A stretch of 18,578 bases of DNA from UM-FILTER-42-14 sp964586055 (GTDB lineage: Bacteria; Patescibacteriota; Microgenomatia; UBA1400; PJMF01): NCBI GenBank assembly GCA_964586055.1, contig CAZPFX010000017.1, forward strand, positions 1-18,578, in the 5' to 3' direction. The position numbers and the translations under genes are program-made. Shown here piece by piece: positions 13,462-18,578 of the stretch (position 1 is the first letter of the stretch; each line of letters begins with the position of its first letter). Under the pieces are notes generated by a model, which searched no databases, was not told where the DNA came from, and saw only the letters and a list, made by a program, of their open reading frames with translations.

Positions 13462-14448
13462 TTAGCTTTTCTGAGCCCGCTTATATAAACCAATTGCACT
13501 AGCCAAGTCAGGTTTTTCCGCCACTCGAACTGGGCAGGATAATTTCTCTGTCAAAAAGTCTGTGAGGCCTCCAAGTTGACTGCCGCCTCCAACCAAAACA
13601 ACCCCACTATCTAAGACGCCAGTCACTACTTCACTTGGCAACTGAGCAAAAAAACCAATAATTTCTGCAGCCAGCTCTTCTGTTGCCTGAGTCAAAACTG
13701 GAACCAAACTACTCTGCTGCACAATGGCCGTTTTTCCCGTGTGTTGAAGCACGTCTTTACCTCGAACAGCCATGTGCCTATCTTTTGGTCGCGACTGGGT
13801 CACACTGACCATTCCTAATTCTTTTTTTAAGCGCTCTGCTTCGTGCCAACCCAAGACGCATTGCTCTTGTGATCTCATGTGGCGCTGCAAAAGCTCTGTC
13901 AACAAAATCCCACCCCAAAGAAATTTTTTCGATGCCACACAAGATCCATCGGTAACGATGCTGCACTCAGTTGTTTGACCTCCGATATCGACGAGACAGC
14001 GAGTGCCACTAAATGACACAGATTCCGAGCGTTTTACAAAAGTGGCTCGACAACCAGCTTCTTTCCAAGCGATTGAAAGCTGTTCTTCCTGAACCTTAGA
14101 AGCTGTGCTCGAAATTGCCACTCTGACTTGTCTGCCCAAGGCATACTCAATAGCTGAAAACGGCGAATCAATACGATCAAGCATTGCCTTAAGATACTGG
14201 GCTAGAACCTTAGTATCTGCGACTGCGCCATTATGAATGGGAAATAAAATTCGAACTTGGCTTGGTAATTTTCCCAAAACTGCGTAAGCGTCTGACCCAA
14301 TAGAAATAACAGTCTGGCTGCTGCGATCAAGAACTAAGCAAGTTGGTTCATAGAAAAGCACAGAACCATCGCTACCAACTACACGAGTTGTTGTAGAGCC
14401 TACGTCTGCGAAAAGTGTTTGTGATTTTGAAAAAAAACGAGACAACAT
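13462..14448 (-). CDS. mreB: Rod shape-determining protein MreB (divergent)
   Basis: MreB is the bacterial actin that positions wall-synthesis complexes on the inner membrane face. The 328-residue protein has the actin-fold motifs 'FADVGSTTTRVV' (phosphate 1), 'FPIHNGAVADTKVLAQYL', 'LVDIGGQTTECSIV' (phosphate 2, with Gln where Gly is usual in GGGTTE) and 'VVLVGGGSQLGGLTDFL' (adenosine). It is clearly more divergent than typical MreB. FtsA- or PilM-like identity is less likely because mreC and mreD follow directly. The N-terminus 'MLSRFFSKSQ' resembles a membrane-binding amphipathic helix. I start at ATG 14448, 7 nt after a TACAAT box, rather than at 14478. Confidence 0.86.
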   Translation of the reverse strand: MLSRFFSKSQTLFADVGSTTTRVVGSDGSVLFYEPTCLVLDRSSQTVISIGSDAYAVLGKLPSQVRILFPIHNGAVADTKVLAQYLKAMLDRIDSPFSAIEYALGRQVRVAISSTASKVQEEQLSIAWKEAGCRATFVKRSESVSFSGTRCLVDIGGQTTECSIVTDGSCVASKKFLWGGILLTELLQRHMRSQEQCVLGWHEAERLKKELGMVSVTQSRPKDRHMAVRGKDVLQHTGKTAIVQQSSLVPVLTQATEELAAEIIGFFAQLPSEVVTGVLDSGVVLVGGGSQLGGLTDFLTEKLSCPVRVAEKPDLASAIGLYKRAQKS

Positions 14449-14461
14449 TAGAGCCATTGTA
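14449..14461 (-). promoter_or_regulatory. -10 box of the mreB operon
   Basis: On the minus strand TACAAT (14461-14456) lies 7 nt before ATG 14448, again leaving no leader. No clear -35 is visible at 16-18 bp. The box would separate mreB-mreC-mreD-PBP2 transcription from the unknown gene upstream. Confidence 0.42.
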
Positions 14462-14493
14462 TAGCACGAAGTTCTCAAGAAAAGCTAGGGTTC

Positions 14494-15078
14494 TCAGTTC
14501 TTCACAGCTGAGTTCAGCACAACCGCGGCAGAGTGCCAACGACCTGCGGCAATATGCGCTTCTGCTTCTGTAAGCTGGCCTTGATAGGCTGCGTCATCAG
14601 AGTAAAGCTCTTTCATGCCAGCAATTCGCTCTTTTACCATATCTGATTTTAGTTCCAAAGCTTTCTCGAGCATTATTTCTTCGAGATCAGGAATTAATTT
14701 TTCTAAATACCCAACTACTGCTTCTTGTTGTTCTGGAACGTTATCTTTGTGAGTTTCGCGAAGTTGTTTCAGCTCGGCGTACTCATCTTTGGTAACGAGA
14801 AGTTGAGCATCGTACTCTAGAAAATCTTCCCAAAGCACATCTTGAAGCTCAGTCAAAAACTCTTCCTTTTGCTCATCGGTACCATCGCTAACGCCAAGGA
14901 GATCGAAAATGTTTTGATCTTCTAGAGCCTCAGTAACTTGTGAAGGCACAGCTGGAGCTGGATCTGAAGTTGGCATGGGATCTGCGGGTGGCACTGGCTG
15001 AAATGAGTCGTCGGCGGGTGGTTGATAAGCATCAATAGTGGAGTCTGCTACAGAGGGAGATTGGGCAAAATCTTGCAT
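14494..15078 (-). CDS. Acidic, proline-rich-tailed protein of unknown function
   Basis: This 194-residue protein has a disordered-looking N-terminus rich in Pro, Asp and Ser (about 1-50). A helical, strongly acidic region follows (about 55-194), with 'NIFDLLGVSDGTDEQKEEFLTELQDVLWEDFLEY' near its start (quoted only as a landmark, residues 56-90). That segment reminds me of a small helical domain common in Candidate Phyla Radiation proteins (DUF5663-like), but I cannot confirm this. No signal peptide or membrane helix is seen, so it is probably cytoplasmic. I start at ATG 15078, not 15141, because the former lies 9 nt after a TATACT box and the longer frame would cross the divergent promoter. 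It is transcribed towards mreB. Confidence 0.65.
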   Translation of the reverse strand: MQDFAQSPSVADSTIDAYQPPADDSFQPVPPADPMPTSDPAPAVPSQVTEALEDQNIFDLLGVSDGTDEQKEEFLTELQDVLWEDFLEYDAQLLVTKDEYAELKQLRETHKDNVPEQQEAVVGYLEKLIPDLEEIMLEKALELKSDMVKERIAGMKELYSDDAAYQGQLTEAEAHIAAGRWHSAAVVLNSAVKN

Positions 15079-15120
15079 AATAAATCCAGTATAGCATTGA
15101 CGCGGTATACTGACTACACA
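15079..15120. promoter_or_regulatory. Compact divergent promoter pair
   Basis: The 42-nt gap holds two -10 boxes facing outwards. On the minus strand TATACT (15093-15088) has TAGTCA (15116-15111) as -35 at 17 bp, and its ATG follows after 9 nt. On the plus strand TATACT (15106-15111) also has 9 nt to its ATG at 15121, with no good -35. The plus -10 box and the minus -35 box touch, so the two promoters probably compete for polymerase. Confidence 0.6.
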
Positions 15121-17238
15121 ATGAATATCGATCACGCCCATCTAGACTCACTACTTCTTAGAGTCATCAGAATCTGTTTTGCTGTCCTCCTTTTTGCTAC
15201 CCCCCTGATTTTTGCCTTCGACACCAAGGAACTTTTTGAGTTCAACAAAATGCTCGCGGTTTATGCTCTAACAACTCTTATTGCCACAGCTTGGCTCGGA
15301 CGAATGATCGCTCAGAAAAAATTCGTTTTTAACCCAACTCCGCTCGACATTCCCATTCTGCTGTTCCTCCTCTCACAACTCGTTTCTACCCTGCTTTCAA
15401 TTCATCCTCGCACTTCAATTCTAGGCTACTACACTAGATATAACGGCGGTCTCCTTTCAACTCTCAGTTATGTGATTCTTTACTTTAGCTTCGTCACCCA
15501 TCTGAAGAAAAAGGACCTGTTGCCACTTTTTGGCGCCTTGCTCACGGGCAGCATTCTGGTCAGTCTCTATGCCATCCCGGAACACTTCGGCTACTCGATG
15601 AGTTGCCTCCTAGCCGCGCCGAACCACGCCTTTAACGTCAGCTGCTGGGTTCAGGACGTCCAGTCACGCGTCTTCGCGACTTTTGGCCAACCAAACTGGC
15701 TAGCGGCGTACGTCATCACCATCCTACCTCTAAGTTTTGTTCTCTCTTCTACTGTCAAAAAGCCCAGCCTGCAAAAAATATTTTCAGTGACGACTTTGTT
15801 ACTCTTTACTACTCTGCTTTTTACACGGTCTCGCTCGGGCCTAGTTGGACTTGGGGTTGGTGCCGTGGTAATGTCAGCAGGCTTCTGGCTTAGAGCTTGG
15901 CTGCCAAGGAAAACTGGCGCCCTCCTTACAGGGGGGATATTAATTATTGCTCTTATTTTTGGCACTATTTATACGCCGACACTTTTTGATCTTTTCTCTA
16001 GGCAAAATAGCCAGCCAGTTGAGACACAAGTCGAAGCAACTCCAGTCGTCAATCGCCTCGAAGAAGGTGGTACTGATTCTGGGGAAATTAGAAAAATAGT
16101 CTGGGAAGGGGCTATCTCAGTCTGGAAACGCTATCCTTGGTTTGGTTCTGGAGTCGAGACTTTTGGCTACAGCTATTACTTAGATCGTCCTGCCGCTCAC
16201 AACATGGTCTCAGAGTGGGATTTCCTCTACAACAAAGCTCATAACGAATTTCTGAATTACCTGGCGACGACTGGTCTATTTGGCCTGGGCAGCTATCTTT
16301 TCTTACTCGCAAGTTTCAGTTGGCTAATCCTAAAAACCATTCTCTCGAAGGAAACCTCCACCAACACCGCTCTCCGATCGACAGCGCTTTTCTCCGGCTT
16401 CTCCGCTCTGATGGTCTCAAACTTCTTTGGCTTCTCGACTGTCATGGTCAGCGTCATCATGTATTTCTTTTTTGCCGCAGCAGCAATAAATTTTCAATCT
16501 GAGAAAAAAACCGATAAGTTATTAACTGGAAAATTAAATCTTCTCAGTCAAGCGGGACTGCTAATAACCATCATCACTGGCGGTGTCATTCTCATGCTCA
16601 TTGCCCGTACTAGACAGGCAGACGTCGCTTACGCTATTGGAAAATCCCAACTTGATGCCCAAGCCTACGAAGTTGGCCTGGCTAATCTAGCCAAAGCAAT
16701 TAAGTTAGCTCCAAGGGAAGCCCAATACTACGACACGCTCTCGAGTAACTACGCCAGATTAGCAGTAGCTCTCTCCGAGCAAAAAGAGGCCAGCGCGGCT
16801 ACCCAGTTCGCAGAAAGCGCCATTAGCCTCAGCGACCAAGCCATCGCCTTGAACCCAGAACAAAGAAATTTCTACAAAACCCGCGCCCAAGTCTTTATTA
16901 TTTTGTCCCAACTAGAGCCCACTGCCCTCGAAGATGCTCGCGCGGCTCTGCAGCTTGGCTTCGAAAAATCTCCCACAGATGCGAAGCTCCTGTATAATCT
17001 AGCCCTAACCGAGCTTAGTCTGGGTTTACCAGAGGAAGCGATCGAACATCTTCGGGAAACCGTCGCCCTAAAACCCGATTATGAGCAAGTACGGTTAGAA
17101 TTGGGTAACCAACTACAACAACAGGGAGATATTCTGGGGGCAAAAGCCGAATTTGAGTACATTTTGTCTAACCTACAACCAAACAACGAAATTGCCCAAG
17201 AAAAATTAACCGAACTTGAGAAAACAGATGCGAAGTAA
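15121..17238 (+). CDS. O-antigen ligase/polymerase-like membrane protein with C-terminal TPR repeats
   Basis: Proteins of the WaaL/Wzy_C superfamily join lipid-linked sugars to an acceptor at the outer membrane face. The 705-residue protein has about a dozen membrane helices in residues 15-500. It has the family motif 'TRSRSGL' (235-241) and a large external loop (about 280-385) ending in 'KAHNEFLNYLATTG', with His374 at the position usually essential in this superfamily. From about residue 500 it has several TPR-like units, including 'AYEVGLANLAKAIKLAPR' and 'YNLALTELSLGLPEEAIEHL', with 'LKPDYEQVRLELGNQLQQQG' next. The TPRs may bind the acceptor or a partner. ATG 15121 is chosen from its -10 box 9 nt upstream. 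It overlaps def by 11 nt. Confidence 0.87.
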   Translation: MNIDHAHLDSLLLRVIRICFAVLLFATPLIFAFDTKELFEFNKMLAVYALTTLIATAWLGRMIAQKKFVFNPTPLDIPILLFLLSQLVSTLLSIHPRTSILGYYTRYNGGLLSTLSYVILYFSFVTHLKKKDLLPLFGALLTGSILVSLYAIPEHFGYSMSCLLAAPNHAFNVSCWVQDVQSRVFATFGQPNWLAAYVITILPLSFVLSSTVKKPSLQKIFSVTTLLLFTTLLFTRSRSGLVGLGVGAVVMSAGFWLRAWLPRKTGALLTGGILIIALIFGTIYTPTLFDLFSRQNSQPVETQVEATPVVNRLEEGGTDSGEIRKIVWEGAISVWKRYPWFGSGVETFGYSYYLDRPAAHNMVSEWDFLYNKAHNEFLNYLATTGLFGLGSYLFLLASFSWLILKTILSKETSTNTALRSTALFSGFSALMVSNFFGFSTVMVSVIMYFFFAAAAINFQSEKKTDKLLTGKLNLLSQAGLLITIITGGVILMLIARTRQADVAYAIGKSQLDAQAYEVGLANLAKAIKLAPREAQYYDTLSSNYARLAVALSEQKEASAATQFAESAISLSDQAIALNPEQRNFYKTRAQVFIILSQLEPTALEDARAALQLGFEKSPTDAKLLYNLALTELSLGLPEEAIEHLRETVALKPDYEQVRLELGNQLQQQGDILGAKAEFEYILSNLQPNNEIAQEKLTELEKTDAK

Positions 17239-17821
17239 ATACATAACAGAAATCATCAAAGTCCCCCACGAAACACTCCGCAAAACCGCCGCGGAGATTA
17301 CTCTGGTCGATGTCAAAACAATCCAGCTAGTTCGAAGCCTAGAAGCCACTTTGGCCGCAACTAGAAATCCAAAAGGCGTGGGTCTGGCCGCCACCCAAAT
17401 CAACACTACTAAGCGTGCCTTTGCCACCCAGCATAGAAACAGTCTCCAAGTCTATGTTAATCCCGTCATCACCAGTCACAGCGATAATCTAGTCCTTGGA
17501 CCATCTGACGATGAACCTCGCCTAGAAGGCTGTCTCTCGATTCCCGCGGTCTATGGCCCTGTACCGCGCTGGCAATGGATCGAGATCGAGTTCCAAACTC
17601 TTGATGGCAAAAAACTCAGAAGAGATTCTCGCCGCTTAGTCGGCTTTGAGGCCCGCGTCGCCCAACACGAACTCGACCACCTCGACGGCATCCTCTTCAT
17701 CGACTACTCTCTGACTTTCGACCTACCTATCTACACAGAAAACGACGAAACTGAAGATCTTGATCCTATTGATAAATCAGTCTTAATCGCCCTTGGTGCA
17801 GAGAAGTTAAAAACTAAATGA
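17228..17821 (+). CDS. def: Peptide deformylase
   Basis: Def removes the formyl group from new proteins. The 197-residue protein has all three metal/active-site motifs: 'GVGLAATQ' (50-57), 'EGCLSIP' (100-106, metal ligand Cys102) and 'QHELDHLDG' (146-154, with H147, E148 and H151). The segment between motifs I and II is ordinary. The acidic C-terminal tail (about 165-197) is longer than in many homologues. ATG 17228 is preferred over the TTG at 17216. It overlaps the previous gene by 11 nt and the fmt start by 4 nt (ATGA), so def and fmt are coupled. Confidence 0.95.
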   Translation: MRSKYITEIIKVPHETLRKTAAEITLVDVKTIQLVRSLEATLAATRNPKGVGLAATQINTTKRAFATQHRNSLQVYVNPVITSHSDNLVLGPSDDEPRLEGCLSIPAVYGPVPRWQWIEIEFQTLDGKKLRRDSRRLVGFEARVAQHELDHLDGILFIDYSLTFDLPIYTENDETEDLDPIDKSVLIALGAEKLKTK

Positions 17822-18578
17822 AAATCGCGGTTTTAGGCTCCACCCAATACTCTGCCAAGTGTGCCGAGGCACTAATTCAATCTGGATTAGTCAATATTCC
17901 TTGGATAGTCACCCCGATCGCCAAACCTGTTGGGAAAAATAAAATAGTTACTTGTAGTCCTCTAGAGCCCTTTGCAAATAAAAACGGAATTCATATTGTC
18001 AATGTAGCTGGAAAGATTGACACTGATCTCAGGAACCAAATTGAGTCTCTCCCTAAACCAGATTATCTATTAGTCGTCGACTTTGGTTACTTTATCCCCG
18101 AGTGGCTTCTTGAACTCCCCAAAATTAAACCCCTCAACATTCACCCATCTAAACTCCCCAAGTGGCGCGGCAGTTCTCCGGGACAGTTTGCCCTGCTTTT
18201 CGGTGAAAAAACTTCCGCTGTGAGCATCATCGAAATGACCAGCACCTTTGACGCCGGCCCAATCGTCACCCAACATGACTTCAACGTCTCTCCAGGCTGG
18301 AATTATCGGCAGTATTACGATTTTGCCTATGATCTGGTCTGTGCGAATCTGGTGGCAGACATAGAGAAGCACAAACGCGATGAAATCAAACCTGCCATTC
18401 AACCAGAAATTAGCCCAACTATCACCGCCCACAAACTCACTCGTGACGATGGCTTTATACCCTGGGAATTAGTTGTAGCTGCGCAAAAAGGTAGCCAACT
18501 TGAGAAAGTCAACCTGCCTGAGGTACTCCAAAAAGCATTAGATCATCACAAATCACCGGCAACCATGATCGAACACGC
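17818..18578 (+). CDS. fmt: Methionyl-tRNA formyltransferase, partial at window end
   Basis: Fmt formylates initiator Met-tRNA with 10-formyl-THF, creating the group that Def later removes. I translated 253 codons with no stop before the window ends. The N-terminus is 'MKIAVLGSTQYSAKCAEAL'. The catalytic motifs are 'NIHPSKLPKWRGSSP' (107-121, with N107 and H109) and 'FDAGPI' (144-149, D145), matching the Asn-His-Asp triad. The C-terminal domain begins around 'KLTRDDGFIPWE', the usual junction. The 'VVDFGYFIP' segment before the catalytic motif replaces the more common VVAYGxIIP. The start overlaps the def stop (ATGA). The 3' end is missing only because the window stops. Confidence 0.93.
   Translation, partial: MKIAVLGSTQYSAKCAEALIQSGLVNIPWIVTPIAKPVGKNKIVTCSPLEPFANKNGIHIVNVAGKIDTDLRNQIESLPKPDYLLVVDFGYFIPEWLLELPKIKPLNIHPSKLPKWRGSSPGQFALLFGEKTSAVSIIEMTSTFDAGPIVTQHDFNVSPGWNYRQYYDFAYDLVCANLVADIEKHKRDEIKPAIQPEISPTITAHKLTRDDGFIPWELVVAAQKGSQLEKVNLPEVLQKALDHHKSPATMIEH

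Noticed and set aside
18070..18432. Minus-strand frame of 120 codons
   Set aside because: It is opposite the clear fmt gene, which carries the full catalytic motifs; no family features are seen in the antisense product.

Overview
The window looks like a chromosomal segment from a small-genome bacterium, most likely Candidate Phyla Radiation (Patescibacteria), possibly the Microgenomates side. This is an inference from gene content: compact operons with overlapping genes, a dense cluster of toxin-antitoxin genes, divergent versions of MreB, ThyA and MurF, an O-antigen-ligase-like protein with a TPR tail, and a short acidic protein resembling small families seen in these phyla. TGA is used as a normal stop in several genes, so this is not the TGA=Gly code of Gracilibacteria/Absconditabacteria. 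There are 100 Ns at 12047-12146. I see no rRNA, tRNA, CRISPR array or insertion sequence.

Region 1 (1-3957) is a toxin-antitoxin island. It holds four type II modules: Phd/RelE-like (+), RHH/PIN (-), RHH/RelE-like (-) and RHH/PIN (+). Two housekeeping-type genes sit between them: a HIT-family nucleotidyl hydrolase/transferase and a divergent thymidylate synthase. Each module has a recognisable promoter, and three promoter regions contain clear inverted or direct repeats that look like autoregulatory operators. The first RelE-like toxin is cut by a TGA exactly where the family has a conserved glycine.

Region 2 (3967-9103, minus strand) reads dprA, topA, nadD, nadE and a small membrane-anchored unknown. 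The genes from topA onward are tightly packed and probably form one transcript covering DNA topology and the last two steps of NAD synthesis. dprA lies just upstream and topA has its own promoter.

Region 3 (9143-15078) is cell-wall synthesis and shape: a MurF-like ligase (+) converging on a minus-strand cluster of mreB, mreC, mreD and a class B PBP2, preceded by an acidic unknown. The PBP2 gene is broken by the assembly gap. Region 4 (15121-18578, plus strand) has the O-antigen-ligase/TPR membrane protein, then def and fmt (N-formyl removal and addition), with fmt running off the window.

A feature running through the window is the position of -10 boxes. At the head of nearly every transcription unit a TATACT/TACAAT-type box lies only 6-9 nt before the ATG, often with a -35 box at a 17-bp spacer. 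This predicts leaderless mRNAs for first genes. Several internal operon genes instead carry Shine-Dalgarno sequences, some of them strong.
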